From: Pseudomonadota bacterium
GTDB lineage: Bacteria > Pseudomonadota > Alphaproteobacteria > Rickettsiales > SXRF01
DNA length: 64,000 bases
NCBI GenBank assembly: GCA_963205195.1
Contig: CAUJHR010000011.1
Location: 191,116 to 255,115 of the forward strand
Direction of reading: 5' to 3'
Below the pieces are notes generated by a model, which was given only the letters and a program-made list of their open reading frames with translations, did not search any database and was not told the origin of the DNA. A program made the position numbers and the translations under genes. This document shows, one piece after another, positions 46,641-55,159 of this stretch (positions within the stretch are counted from its first letter, which is position 1; every line of letters starts with the position of its first letter).

Positions 46641-47228
46641 ATGCAAATTTCTGTATCCGGTAAAGGCGTGGATGTTGGCGCAACACTGCAAGGACATATT
46701 GAAAATCAAATTGAAGAAAATGTAAAAAAATATATAGACCGGGTTACCAGCGTTAATGTTGTAATATCTCGTGAAGCACATTTGTTCCGCGTTGATATTA
46801 CCGGGAATATGGGTACCCATTCTGGGTTGGTTGTGCGTGGACGAGGCGCTTCAGAAGATGTTTATGCGGCATTTGATGAAGCACTGGAAAAAATCAGCAA
46901 ACAGCTGCGCCGTTATAAACGAAAAATTACCAACCATCATAAAAACACACATGAACAGCAAGCTAAAGCTGCAAGCACAAACGGCACAAAATATATTATT
47001 TCCCCAGAATCAGGCGAGCAGGAAGATGATAAACAAACCGGCATTATCATTGCCGAAAAACCAACTGACATTGTAAGCATGACTGTTAGTGAAGCAGTTA
47101 TGAAAATGGACCTTGAGGATCTTCCGGCAGTAATGTTTTTTAATTCCGCTCATGGGCGCCTAAATGTGGTTTACAGGCGTGTAGATGGAAATATTTCGTG
47201 GGTTGATCCATCTGGAAAAGCCGCATAA
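46641..47228 (+). CDS. hpf: Ribosome hibernation-promoting factor, long form
   Basis: 195 residues. N-terminal HPF/RaiA domain (about 1-105: MQISVSGKGVDVGATLQGHI, then RRYKRKITNHHK) and a C-terminal domain (about 135-195) with TDIVSMTVSEAVMKMDLEDL and FFNSAHGRLNVVYRR, which drives 100S dimer formation. ptsN follows by 13 bp. In most alphaproteobacteria these two sit directly after rpoN. Confidence 0.95.
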   Translation: MQISVSGKGVDVGATLQGHIENQIEENVKKYIDRVTSVNVVISREAHLFRVDITGNMGTHSGLVVRGRGASEDVYAAFDEALEKISKQLRRYKRKITNHHKNTHEQQAKAASTNGTKYIISPESGEQEDDKQTGIIIAEKPTDIVSMTVSEAVMKMDLEDLPAVMFFNSAHGRLNVVYRRVDGNISWVDPSGKAA

Positions 47229-47241
47229 CTTTAATAGTTAT

Positions 47242-47721
47242 ATGAATATTACACCGTTTTTACCTGTTGAATCTATCATGCCCTCGCTGAGGGCCCGTGA
47301 TAAGAAGCAGGTATTCCGTATAATGTCGGCCCATGCCGCGCCTATGTGCCAGCTTTCGGAGAAAGAAATATTTTCTGTGCTTTCCGAACGTGAGCATTTA
47401 AGCTGTACAGGCATGGGAAATGGTGTGTGTATACCGCATGGGCGTTTTGAATCCCTCAAAACCATACATATTTTTTTCGCCAGGATGGAAAAAGCAATTG
47501 AATTTGGCGCAGCAGATGGAAAAAAAGTTGATCTGGTTTTCCTACTTCTAAGCCCTTCATTAGCTGATACAGAGCATTTAAAAGCACTAGCAACCATTTC
47601 TAAATTGCTGCGCGATAAGAATCTATGCAAAAAATTACGTGCCACTTCAGATGCGTCAGAAATCCATGCACTTCTTACGGCTGATTACTCTAATATGCAG
47701 CCTGATAAAAGAGTAATGTAA
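47242..47721 (+). CDS. ptsN: PtsN, nitrogen-related EIIA of the phosphotransferase system
   Basis: 159 residues from ATG 47242. The PTS EIIA-2 core has REHLSCTGMGNGVCIPHGR with the active-site His (about 67) and VDLVFLLLSPSLADTEHLKAL. It takes phosphate from NPr and regulates K+ and stress pathways. It follows hpf and touches the next lipoprotein gene by 1 bp (TAATGA). Confidence 0.95.
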   Translation: MNITPFLPVESIMPSLRARDKKQVFRIMSAHAAPMCQLSEKEIFSVLSEREHLSCTGMGNGVCIPHGRFESLKTIHIFFARMEKAIEFGAADGKKVDLVFLLLSPSLADTEHLKALATISKLLRDKNLCKKLRATSDASEIHALLTADYSNMQPDKRVM

Positions 47722-47936
47722 TGATCGCACGAATTATATTACTATCTTCTTTAATCATCGGGCTGAGTGGATGTATGGCTACACCACGGCTTGTAAGTAA
47801 CCGCGTAAGCGATTACGAGCCGCCAACGAAAGAGGAACGCCAAAAGGAAAAAAATAAAGAGCAGATAAAGCAGCAAGAAGCGCAGCCGCAAAAAATAATA
47901 GTGGTTAAACCACCCAAGGATGATGAGTCTATATAA
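47721..47936 (+). CDS. Small lipoprotein, 71 residues
   Basis: Lipobox LSGC (Cys about 18) after a signal sequence, then a charged tail KEERQKEKNKEQIKQQEAQP of coiled-coil character. No family recognised. It overlaps the ptsN stop by 1 bp, and xth starts 1 bp after its stop. Confidence 0.75.
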   Translation: MIARIILLSSLIIGLSGCMATPRLVSNRVSDYEPPTKEERQKEKNKEQIKQQEAQPQKIIVVKPPKDDESI

Positions 47937-47937
47937 C

Positions 47938-48735
47938 ATGATGCTTAAAATTTTAAGCTGGAATATAAATTCAGTCCGTATCCGTATTCCCCTTTTAAAA
48001 ATGCTCGTCGAGCAAACCAGACCAGATATAATCTGCCTGCAAGAAACGAAGGCTGATGATCCGGTTTTCCCATTCGAAGACCTCAAATCTCTGGGATTTC
48101 CGCATATAGTATTTTCCGGGCAAAAAAGCTACAATGGGGTAGCTATCTTATCGAAGCATAAGCTGGATAATAAAACCTGTTTTACTATCGCTAAATCAGA
48201 AGATAAACGCCATATATCTGTTGAGCTTGCCGGCGGTGTAAGCCTTCATAATTTTTATGTTCCTGCCGGAGGTGATATTCCAGACCCGGCGCTTAACCCA
48301 GCCTATGATTTCAAGTTACGGTTTGTCGAGCATATGACCGAATGGTCGCGTGAACTTAAAAAAGATAAGCGGCAGGCTATAATATTGGGCGATTTTAATA
48401 TAGCCCCTAATGAACATGATGTCTGGTCGCATAAGCAACTAAGGAATGTTGTAAGCCATACCGAGCCGGAAATTACGCGTCTTAATACACTCAAGGATTC
48501 ATATGGCTGGAACGACGTCGCGCGTCATTATGTAGACAGTGAGAAAAAATTATATAGCTGGTGGAGCTACCGTAACCGGGATTGGCGCAAATCTGATCGC
48601 GGGCGCAGGCTTGACCATATATGGGTAACGCCGGGCCTGACCCCTGCCCTTAAAAGTTTTTCCATCCTGAAAGATGCCCGTGACTGGCAATCTCCATCTG
48701 ACCATGTTCCGGTATTGATGGAAATAGATTTATAG
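47938..48735 (+). CDS. xth: Exodeoxyribonuclease III
   Basis: 265 residues from ATG 47938. [18 protein letters not shown] opens the endonuclease/exonuclease/phosphatase fold; LQETKADD has the catalytic Glu (about 34); [21 protein letters not shown] and [12 protein letters not shown] carry the other active-site residues. It cuts at abasic sites in base excision repair. hisI follows by 14 bp. Confidence 0.96.
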   Translation: MMLKILSWNINSVRIRIPLLKMLVEQTRPDIICLQETKADDPVFPFEDLKSLGFPHIVFSGQKSYNGVAILSKHKLDNKTCFTIAKSEDKRHISVELAGGVSLHNFYVPAGGDIPDPALNPAYDFKLRFVEHMTEWSRELKKDKRQAIILGDFNIAPNEHDVWSHKQLRNVVSHTEPEITRLNTLKDSYGWNDVARHYVDSEKKLYSWWSYRNRDWRKSDRGRRLDHIWVTPGLTPALKSFSILKDARDWQSPSDHVPVLMEIDL

Positions 48736-48749
48736 GCTATCCTGCGCCT

Positions 48750-49085
48750 ATGGAACACGATATTACAGAAATACTGGGCATGATAAAATTCACCGAAAAC
48801 GGTCTGGTGCCTGCTATCGCACAGGATTTCCAGTCTGGCGAAGTATTGATGATGGCGTGGATGAATGCCGAGGCAATTGAGAAAACACTGACAAGCGGAC
48901 AGGTTCATTACTGGTCGCGTTCCCGCAATGCAATATGGCGCAAAGGCGAAACTTCCGGCCATACCCAGACAATGAAGGAATTTTTAATTGATTGCGATGG
49001 CGATACAATCCTTGTTATAATTGAGCAGGTTGGCCCTGCCTGCCATACTGGTGAGCATAGTTGCTTTTTTACTAAAATACTATGA
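48750..49085 (+). CDS. hisI: Phosphoribosyl-AMP cyclohydrolase (histidine biosynthesis)
   Basis: 111 residues, the usual stand-alone size. [39 protein letters not shown], the metal-binding DCDGDT and [10 protein letters not shown] (zinc Cys) are all present. It catalyses the third step of histidine synthesis. No other his genes are in the window. It follows xth on the same strand. Confidence 0.96.
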   Translation: MEHDITEILGMIKFTENGLVPAIAQDFQSGEVLMMAWMNAEAIEKTLTSGQVHYWSRSRNAIWRKGETSGHTQTMKEFLIDCDGDTILVIIEQVGPACHTGEHSCFFTKIL

Positions 49086-49102
49086 TGTCACACAATCTTC
49101 AC
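49085..49102 (+). promoter_or_regulatory. Weak Pho-box-like pair
   Basis: ATGTCAC, ACAA, TCTTCAC with 11-bp period (5 and 4 of 7 matches to CTGTCAC). No convincing -10 at the expected distance. It precedes the unknown gene at 49163 by 60 bp. Confidence 0.25.
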
Positions 49103-49162
49103 ATTATTATTAAAAATAAGGTGTTAGACTCATTATTAACTTAATAAGTTTTGGATTAAATT

Positions 49163-49615
49163 ATGGCTACACAAGAAAACGCTGCTCCGCAAGGTGGAAA
49201 TAATGGAGAATCTGTAAAAGGAATAGGCAGGGAGCTTGCAGTTGAGCAAAAAATAGATAAACAAGAAAACCTCTCGCAAACTAAAACAGAAAAAGAAAAG
49301 CACCCTCTTGTAGCCTTATTAGAAGTGATATTAAGCCTTATGGGTGTTACGCAGGAAGAAAAGGCGCATGTTAAGGCTGACCCAACTATTCAGAAAGGTG
49401 CATCAGTGCAAACTATTGAGGCTTCAGCTGCAAGGGTAGCACCTGAAAGAAGTTCTGCAATTGCTGGTTTGCCTGAAACTGAGCTTGCTAAAATTGCCCA
49501 GGAAAAAAATGTATTAATGGGTAGCAAGGCTGAGATGCAGAAAGAAACACCTACCCATATTGCTTATAATGGTGGTAAATCCCCGCAACAACAGGCTACT
49601 TCACATACGGTTTAG
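49163..49615 (+). CDS. Unknown 150-residue hydrophilic protein
   Basis: Not recognised. Polar, Gln/Lys/Glu-rich N-terminus, a short hydrophobic helix (about 50-62, [16 protein letters not shown]), then an Ala/Ser-rich second half. It has no cleavable signal, and the helix is too short for a secure membrane span. The 3' end overlaps the convergent aroC by 20 bp. No strong ribosome site. Confidence 0.55.
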   Translation: MATQENAAPQGGNNGESVKGIGRELAVEQKIDKQENLSQTKTEKEKHPLVALLEVILSLMGVTQEEKAHVKADPTIQKGASVQTIEASAARVAPERSSAIAGLPETELAKIAQEKNVLMGSKAEMQKETPTHIAYNGGKSPQQQATSHTV

Positions 49616-50666
49616 CCATCAGGTAATGATCGGCGAGTACGCAGGCAAGCATTGCCTCACCCACAGGAACAGCACGGATGCCAACGCATGGGTCATGCCG
49701 CCCCTTGGTTTGAATTGTAGTATTGTTGCCGTTTATATCCACGGTATTGACTTCATTTAATATAGAACTTGTTGGCTTTACGGCAAAACGCACCACGACT
49801 GGCTGCCCGGTTGAGATGCCGCCAAGTATACCGCCAGCATGGTTGGATTCAAAAATAACTCCGTTTTTGCTGGAATGCATTGCATCACCATTTTCTTCGC
49901 CGCTTAAGGCCGCGCTTGCAAAACCATCACCTATTTCTACGCCTTTTACTGCATTTATGCTCATCATTGCAGTTGCTATGTCGGCATCAAGTTTTTTATA
50001 AATGGGCGCTCCAAAACCAGCGGGCACACCATCTGCCACCACTTCGATAACCGCACCTATAGATGAGCCGTTTTTGCGGATTTCATCCAGCTTTTCTGCC
50101 CAACGCGCTGCGGCCCTAGCATCGGCACACCAGAATGGGTTATTTTCAATCTCTTTAATATTGGCAAGATTATTATCTATTCTATCACTACCCATCTGAA
50201 CCATGGAGCCGCGGATAGATATAGAATCGCCAAGTATTTTACGGGCTATTGCTCCAGCTGCTACGCGCATAGCTGTTTCCCGCGCAGAGGAGCGCCCGCC
50301 CCCTCGGTAATCGCGGATCCCGTATTTCTGCATGTAAGTGTAATCGGCATGGCCGGGGCGGAATTTATCTTTTATCTCGGCATAATCTTTCGATTTCTGG
50401 TCTTCATTATGGATTATAAGCGAGATAGGTGCGCCCGTGGTTTTACCTTCAAATACGCCAGATAGAATCTTTACTGTATCGCTTTCTTTGCGCTGGGTCG
50501 TATAGCGTGATTGTGCTGGTTTGCGTTTATCAAGCCACACCTGAATGTCAGACTCGCATAACTCAATAAGTGAAGGAACCCCATCAACTACGCAGCCTAT
50601 AGCCTCACCGTGGCTTTCACCCCATGTGGTAAAACGAAATAAATGCCCGAATGTATTAAATGTCAT
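49596..50666 (-). CDS. aroC: Chorismate synthase
   Basis: 356 residues. N-terminal [20 protein letters not shown], then [54 protein letters not shown] and the C-terminal [18 protein letters not shown]. It makes chorismate from EPSP with reduced FMN. The last residues overlap the opposite unknown gene. Upstream lies a 99-bp palindromic element. Confidence 0.97.
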   Translation of the reverse strand: MTFNTFGHLFRFTTWGESHGEAIGCVVDGVPSLIELCESDIQVWLDKRKPAQSRYTTQRKESDTVKILSGVFEGKTTGAPISLIIHNEDQKSKDYAEIKDKFRPGHADYTYMQKYGIRDYRGGGRSSARETAMRVAAGAIARKILGDSISIRGSMVQMGSDRIDNNLANIKEIENNPFWCADARAAARWAEKLDEIRKNGSSIGAVIEVVADGVPAGFGAPIYKKLDADIATAMMSINAVKGVEIGDGFASAALSGEENGDAMHSSKNGVIFESNHAGGILGGISTGQPVVVRFAVKPTSSILNEVNTVDINGNNTTIQTKGRHDPCVGIRAVPVGEAMLACVLADHYLMAKPYVK

Positions 50667-50677
50667 TATTCTTCGTC

Positions 50678-50776
50678 TTTCAATAATTGGTGTTGTTATA
50701 CTTCGGACTCGCAGTACTCACGTATAGGGCATACGCCCCGTGCTGATCGCCTCGGCTGCCTAGCCAATTATTGAAA
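50678..50776. repeat. Palindromic element between aroC and carD
   Basis: The ends are perfect 13-bp inverted repeats TTTCAATAATTGG and CCAATTATTGAAA. The centre CGTAT-AGGGC-ATACG and the GC-rich flanks (CTCGCAGTACTCACG; CGTGCTGATCGCCTCG) are dyad-like too. No ORF. It has the shape of a small palindromic mobile repeat or a structured RNA. Confidence 0.6.
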
Positions 50777-50787
50777 TACTTTGAATA

Positions 50788-50832
50788 TAAAAAACTTCAA
50801 GGTAAACAAATAAATTTATATACCTTGAAGTT
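50788..50832 (-). terminator. Terminator of carD
   Basis: AACTTCAAGGTA and TACCTTGAAGTT pair over 12 bp with a 16-nt loop; on the minus strand T6 follows. Confidence 0.85.
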
Positions 50833-50838
50833 ATATGA

Positions 50839-51663
50839 TTAAGCGGCTTCTTTTAAAGCTTCTGAGGCTGCCGCTACTTTAGCACGCAGTAGCTTCATAA
50901 GCTTATCGGTTGCTGTTTTATAGTCGCTTCCTTCACATGCAGCAAGCTCACCAACAAGGCGCGCAAGCGCAGATTCATAGATCATACGTTCACTGTAAGA
51001 ACGTTCTGACTGGTCAACATTCTGGTGCAGGTCACGCACAACTTCTGCGATGAAATGAATATTACCGGAATTGATCTTGGTTTCATATTCCTGGGCACGG
51101 CGGCTCCACATGCCACGGCTGGTACGCGCACGGCTTTTAAGGGTTACAAATACACGTTTCATCTGCTCGGTTGAGCTTACGGGACGAAGGCCAGCGGCGG
51201 CGGCACGTGAAAGCGGCACACGCAGCGTCATTTTATCTTTTTCAAAAGATATGACAAGCATACGAAGTTCTATATCGCCGATCATCTGTGTTTCTTCTGC
51301 CATGATCTTGCCAACACCATGCGTTGGATAAACTACATAATTGCCAACTTTATATAGCATCTTAAGCGAAGGAGCTTTTGAAGCGGCAGCTTTCTTATCA
51401 GCAGGTTTTGCTGCGATAGATGGCTTATTAGCAACCGTAGATTTAGCGACTGCTGAAACTTTTGCAGGAACTGCTTTAACTGCCGGTTTTTTTGCAGCAA
51501 CAGGAGCGGCTATTACTTTGCTTGGGTATTTCAGGGAAACGGTTTTTACCGTCTTTTTTGATGCGGCCTGCTTAGTTGGGGCTAGTTTGATTTTAGCCTT
51601 GCTGGTTTGCGTTGTTTTTGTTTTGGTATTTATAATTTTCTTTTTTAGGTTTTTCTGTGGCAT
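50839..51663 (-). CDS. CarD/CdnL-type RNA polymerase regulator with H1-like N-terminal tail
   Basis: 274 residues. The first about 100 are almost only Lys, Ala, Val, Pro, Ser and Thr (KKTVKTVSLKYPSKV, AAKKPAVKAVPAKVSAVAKS), like histone H1 tails. The CarD domain starts at about 105 (YKVGNYVVYPTHGVGKIM), followed by the helical domain with LKSRARTSRGMWSRRAQEYE. CdnL/CarD stabilises the open promoter complex. CdnL proteins are usually about 160-170 residues, so the tail is the odd part. fdxA lies upstream, as in most alphaproteobacteria. Confidence 0.93.
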   Translation of the reverse strand: MPQKNLKKKIINTKTKTTQTSKAKIKLAPTKQAASKKTVKTVSLKYPSKVIAAPVAAKKPAVKAVPAKVSAVAKSTVANKPSIAAKPADKKAAASKAPSLKMLYKVGNYVVYPTHGVGKIMAEETQMIGDIELRMLVISFEKDKMTLRVPLSRAAAAGLRPVSSTEQMKRVFVTLKSRARTSRGMWSRRAQEYETKINSGNIHFIAEVVRDLHQNVDQSERSYSERMIYESALARLVGELAACEGSDYKTATDKLMKLLRAKVAAASEALKEAA

Positions 51664-51852
51664 AGATGTTCCTAACGCAATGTTAATGCAGGTGGCTGCA
51701 TGGTTTAACTATATATAGTGTGTTTTATGAGCACAAACCACTATAAAGTGATTTAAAACTAAAAAACGTGTATTAATATATCATGAAATTAAGGAAAAAG
51801 AAACAATTTATTATAAATTTTCCATAAATGCAAAACGCTAGAGAAAATGCAA

Positions 51853-52191
51853 TTATTTGCTACCTTCAGGCGGTTTCGGGCTGAAAAACTGCTCGAATTT
51901 ACCAGAAACGCCTTTAAAACTGTCAGCGTCTGCTGGAGGAGTTTTCTTAGTGGTTAGGTTTGGCCACTTAGCAGCATATTCCCGGTTGACTTCTACCCAT
52001 TTAAGAAGCTCATCTGATTCAGGAAGAATAGCTTCTGCCGGACATTCTGGCTCACATACCCCGCAATCAATACATTCATCAGGGTTTATAACCAGCATGT
52101 TCTCGCCTTCATAGAAGCAATCTACCGGGCATACTTCCACACAATCGGTATATTTACATTTTATACAGGCATCGGTAACAACGAAGGTCAT
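51853..52191 (-). CDS. fdxA: 7Fe ferredoxin FdxA
   Basis: 112 residues. [20 protein letters not shown] binds the [3Fe-4S] cluster and [17 protein letters not shown] the [4Fe-4S] cluster. The Pro-rich C-terminal extension is standard for this type. It precedes carD by 189 bp; this fdxA-carD order is common in alphaproteobacteria. It is cytosolic electron transfer; its partner is not known here. Confidence 0.96.
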   Translation of the reverse strand: MTFVVTDACIKCKYTDCVEVCPVDCFYEGENMLVINPDECIDCGVCEPECPAEAILPESDELLKWVEVNREYAAKWPNLTTKKTPPADADSFKGVSGKFEQFFSPKPPEGSK

Positions 52192-52267
52192 AACAACTCC
52201 AGATTTGTACTAAATAATGGAAAGTGGAATTACTAGTCACAGATTACGGTTTTGTCTAGTGTTTTTC

Positions 52268-52993
52268 TCAATTATCCCGTGATTTTCCACTAAATTGCAG
52301 GCGGCGGGCTTTTTGCTGCAAAAGCATGGTTTTTATACGTAGAAAAAGCAGCGTGATATAGATTAATATGAAAGCCGCAAGCATTGAAAAAAGCGGTATC
52401 TGCATTGCGCTGTCTATAGCTATGCCGCCGCTGCGTATTATGCTTGCAGGCTGATGCAGTGTATTCCACCACTCTACAGAAAAATGAATAACCGGGATAT
52501 TTATAAAGCCGACCAAAGCCATAACCGCGCAAATCTTTTTGCCGCGCTCTTGAAAAGAATAGCTATCGGCAAGTGCAATATATCCCACATACATGAAAAA
52601 CAGAATAAGTTCCGAGGTAAGGCGTGCATCCCAAACCCACCATGTTCCCCACATTGGCTTTCCCCAGAGCGAGCCAGTTACAAGGGTTATTAATGTAAAT
52701 CCTGCCCCTATAGGAGCGCTGGCCTGTGCAGCAATGTCGGCAAGCGGATGCCGCCAGATAAGAAAAGCTGCGGATGCTGCAGCCATTGCGCTGTAAACAG
52801 CCATGGAAAGTATAGCTGATGGTACATGTATATACATAATGCGTACACTATCGCCTTGCTGGTAATCAGGCGGTGAAATGAATAACGCCTGAGCCAGCCC
52901 AAAAAACAATATGAAAACAGTAACTGCAACCAGCCATGGCAGGCATTTATCTGTAAACCGGATAAATATGTTGGGATTGGCAAAACGGTGCAT
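52268..52993 (-). CDS. ccmC: CcmC, haem handling protein of cytochrome c maturation
   Basis: 241 residues with six membrane segments and the tryptophan-rich WGTWWVWDARLTSELILF (WWD domain, about 115-132), flanked by conserved His in MYIHVPSAILSM and VIHFSVEWWNTLHQPASI. It loads haem on to CcmE. ccmA, ccmB and ccmD are not adjacent. The leader has no visible ribosome site and consists of a heptamer repeat. Confidence 0.95.
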   Translation of the reverse strand: MHRFANPNIFIRFTDKCLPWLVAVTVFILFFGLAQALFISPPDYQQGDSVRIMYIHVPSAILSMAVYSAMAAASAAFLIWRHPLADIAAQASAPIGAGFTLITLVTGSLWGKPMWGTWWVWDARLTSELILFFMYVGYIALADSYSFQERGKKICAVMALVGFINIPVIHFSVEWWNTLHQPASIIRSGGIAIDSAMQIPLFSMLAAFILIYITLLFLRIKTMLLQQKARRLQFSGKSRDN

Positions 52994-53002
52994 AATTTAA
53001 TT

Positions 53003-53040
53003 GTCGGCGGTCAGCGGTTAGTGGACAGTTAATAGTTGCC
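53003..53040. repeat. Heptamer repeat in the ccmC leader
   Basis: GTCGGCG GTCAGCG GTTAGTG GACAGTT AATAGTT, five 7-mers starting 10 bp from the ccmC start. It shares GACAGTTAATRGTTGMC with the dapA leader repeat. Confidence 0.6.
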
Positions 53041-53105
53041 CTTATACATATTAGCCTGCTATTTATCAATAATAATACTGATCTCTTATAACCAAAACTA
53101 AACCT

Positions 53106-53864
53106 ATGCTCAAAGATAAAACCATATTCATTACGGGTGCAACTGCTGGCTTCGGCTTGGCTTGTGTAAAATTATTCGCTCATAATGGCGCAAAAATAAT
53201 TGCCTGTGGCAGAAGGAGCGAGCGCCTGGAAGAATTAAAGAAACAACTTCCTGACAGCGTGCATGAGATAAAGCTGGATGTGGGGGATAGTGTTGCGGTA
53301 AAGAAAGCTATTGCTGCGCTTCCTGAAAAATTTTCAAAGGTTGATGTGCTGATAAATAATGCTGGATTAGCGCTTGGCCTGTCTGCATTTGATAAACAGG
53401 AAGAAAAAGACCTGGAGCAGATGGTTAAAACCAATATCATGGGTGTTATCAACTGTACGCACGCCCTGCTGCCGGGAATGATAGAACGCAATATAGGTCA
53501 TATAATCAACTTAAGTTCGATTGCGGGAACTTACCCATATCCTGGGGGTAATGTTTATGGTGCTACTAAAGCATTTGTTACCCAATTTTCGCTTAATTTA
53601 CGCGCCGACCTTTTAGGAAAAAATATAAGGGTAACTAATATAGAACCAGGCATGGCAGAAACTGAATTTTCTATCGTTCGCTTTGCAGGGGACAAAAATA
53701 AAGCGGCTGATATTTATGCTGGTATGCAGCCGCTTACAGCAAATGATATTGCAGAAACGATACTCTGGACACTTTGCAGGCCGAAGCATGTAAATATAAA
53801 CAGGGTGGAAATAATGCCAACTCAGCAGGCATTTTCACCTTTCGCTGTTTCACGTAAAAATTAA
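53106..53864 (+). CDS. Short-chain dehydrogenase, YdfG-like
   Basis: 252 residues. Rossmann GATAGFGLACVKLFA (about 11-25), NNAG, catalytic Ser in NLSSIAGTYPYPGGNVYGATKAF with Tyr-x-x-x-Lys (about 151-155), and a PGMAETEF loop. Closest class is YdfG, which oxidises L-allo-threonine, serine and 3-hydroxy acids with NADP. Its stop overlaps the end of the convergent W-repeat gene by 4 bp. Confidence 0.9.
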   Translation: MLKDKTIFITGATAGFGLACVKLFAHNGAKIIACGRRSERLEELKKQLPDSVHEIKLDVGDSVAVKKAIAALPEKFSKVDVLINNAGLALGLSAFDKQEEKDLEQMVKTNIMGVINCTHALLPGMIERNIGHIINLSSIAGTYPYPGGNVYGATKAFVTQFSLNLRADLLGKNIRVTNIEPGMAETEFSIVRFAGDKNKAADIYAGMQPLTANDIAETILWTLCRPKHVNINRVEIMPTQQAFSPFAVSRKN

Positions 53865-54574
53865 ATCTGGTTGCCCCACATATCAAGTTGCTGGTTGCCC
53901 CACATATCGCTTTGTGTCCTGCCCCATACATCGGTTTTTGGCCTTCCCCACACATCGGTGTCTTTTGGCCTTCCCCAAGCGTCAACCGGAGTTCTGCTCC
54001 ACACGTCAAGCGACAAATTTTCCAGCAATTTTTCTTTTTGCTGTTTAGCTTTAAGCACAGCAGCACGCTGGCCTATATAATAAGGGCTTACCTTATCTAT
54101 CTGCATTTCTATTTTGTTAACTACACCCTGATTTTTGGAAATATAAACACCAAAATATTGGCCGGTTATATCGGTCATGGCGCCATTTTTTAAATTCACT
54201 TTTGCAACTACATTGCCTGTTATATCTTTAATACGGCCTTTTTCATCGATCTTTCCATTTATGAAGCGCCTTGGAACAATAACCACTTCCTTGTTGGCTT
54301 TTTTGATTGCCCTTTCTTCACGCAGCCTGTTAACCTGTTCTATGGTTTCTTCTGCTTTTCTGGAACGCCTTTTATTTTTTCCTATAGCACCGAACATTGA
54401 GTTGCTGTAACCTTTTTTGCCCATGTTAGCACGGGCCTCGTCCAGCTTTCCTTTGACTATCTTACGGAATGTATCTTCGTTGATCCTGCCGCCTTTTCTA
54501 AGTGTATTGCGAATAACCCTGAGGCTGACATTGGAACCTGAGCTAGTGCGTTGCCCAACAAAATTACGGCTCAT
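53861..54574 (-). CDS. Unknown 237-residue basic protein with C-terminal DxWGRxx repeats
   Basis: Not recognised. A very basic N-terminal half (Arg/Lys-rich; RRSRKAEETIEQVNRLREER) and a beta-like middle with IDEKGRIKDITGNVVAKVNL. The last about 48 residues are six Trp-centred repeats with 8-residue spacing (one of 9): DVWSRTPVDAWGRPKDTDVW, then WGRPK, WGRTQ, WGNQQ, WGNQI. The DNA repeats in 24-bp units (one of 27), see the repeat entry. There is no signal peptide. It could bind nucleic acid through the basic part (inference). Confidence 0.75.
   Translation of the reverse strand: MSRNFVGQRTSSGSNVSLRVIRNTLRKGGRINEDTFRKIVKGKLDEARANMGKKGYSNSMFGAIGKNKRRSRKAEETIEQVNRLREERAIKKANKEVVIVPRRFINGKIDEKGRIKDITGNVVAKVNLKNGAMTDITGQYFGVYISKNQGVVNKIEMQIDKVSPYYIGQRAAVLKAKQQKEKLLENLSLDVWSRTPVDAWGRPKDTDVWGRPKTDVWGRTQSDMWGNQQLDMWGNQI
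53868..54012. repeat. 24-bp tandem repeat encoding the W-repeats
   Basis: CCCC-containing units begin at 53874, 53898, 53922, 53946, 53973 (CCCC spaced 24, 24, 24, 27) and a variant CTCC at 53997. Units near 53874 and 53898 are almost identical; the others are diverged, pointing to recent duplication at the 3' end of the gene. Confidence 0.85.
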
Positions 54575-54649
54575 AATTTAATCCCCTTTATATACTCTAT
54601 CCTTGTATTATAGCTAATTTTCAGCATAATATCCACCATATTAAGTCAA

Positions 54650-54667
54650 ATTTCATAAAACTGTCAC
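54650..54667 (+). promoter_or_regulatory. Pho-box-like pair before the DUF192 genes
   Basis: ATTTCAT, AAAA, CTGTCAC. The second half-site is perfect and the 4-bp spacer is the classical one. A clear -10 at 10-11 bp is missing; the only TAATAT overlaps the start codon. Confidence 0.45.
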
Positions 54668-54688
54668 AATTCATGAAAGAGTTGTAAT

Positions 54689-55159
54689 ATGGGAAATAAC
54701 AGGTTTTTTGCTGTAATATTGCTTATCATATGTGGGCTTTACTCTTCCGTAGGGTATGCTGATCAGCATGTTACTTTCACAAAAGAATCCATTGCTGTTC
54801 AAACTGGGGGTGAAAAACATATATTTCACACCGAAATAGCAACTACAGAAATTCAACTGCAAACAGGATTGATGTTTCGTAAAAATATAGACGAAGACAG
54901 CGCTATGCTGTTCATATTTGATAATATGCCACTGGTAAATATGTGGATGAAAAACACGCTTATCCCATTGGATATGCTATTTATAGGTCCGGATGGAAAA
55001 ATAGTTTATATAAAGCATGATGCAAAGCCACAATCACTTGATGTAATAAATGCAGGTGCACTACCGGTGCAGGCAGTTATGGAATTGAAAGGCGGGATTG
55101 CTGCAAAAAAACATATAAACATTGGTGACAGAGTTATTTATAAGGCATTCAGACAATGA
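54689..55159 (+). CDS. DUF192 family exported protein
   Basis: 156 residues. Signal peptide (1-24, FAVILLIICGLYSSVGYA). The DUF192 core includes EIQLQTGLMFRKNIDEDSAM, LFIFDNMPLVNMWMKNTLIP and LDMLFIGPDGKIVYIKHDA. The family is widespread and small; its function is not established. It overlaps the next gene by 4 bp (ATGA). A Pho-box-like pair precedes it. Confidence 0.92.
   Translation: MGNNRFFAVILLIICGLYSSVGYADQHVTFTKESIAVQTGGEKHIFHTEIATTEIQLQTGLMFRKNIDEDSAMLFIFDNMPLVNMWMKNTLIPLDMLFIGPDGKIVYIKHDAKPQSLDVINAGALPVQAVMELKGGIAAKKHINIGDRVIYKAFRQ

Noticed and set aside
54685-54690. TAATAT as -10 for the DUF192 promoter
   Set aside because: It overlaps the start codon needed for the signal peptide, so it cannot be the promoter of that gene.
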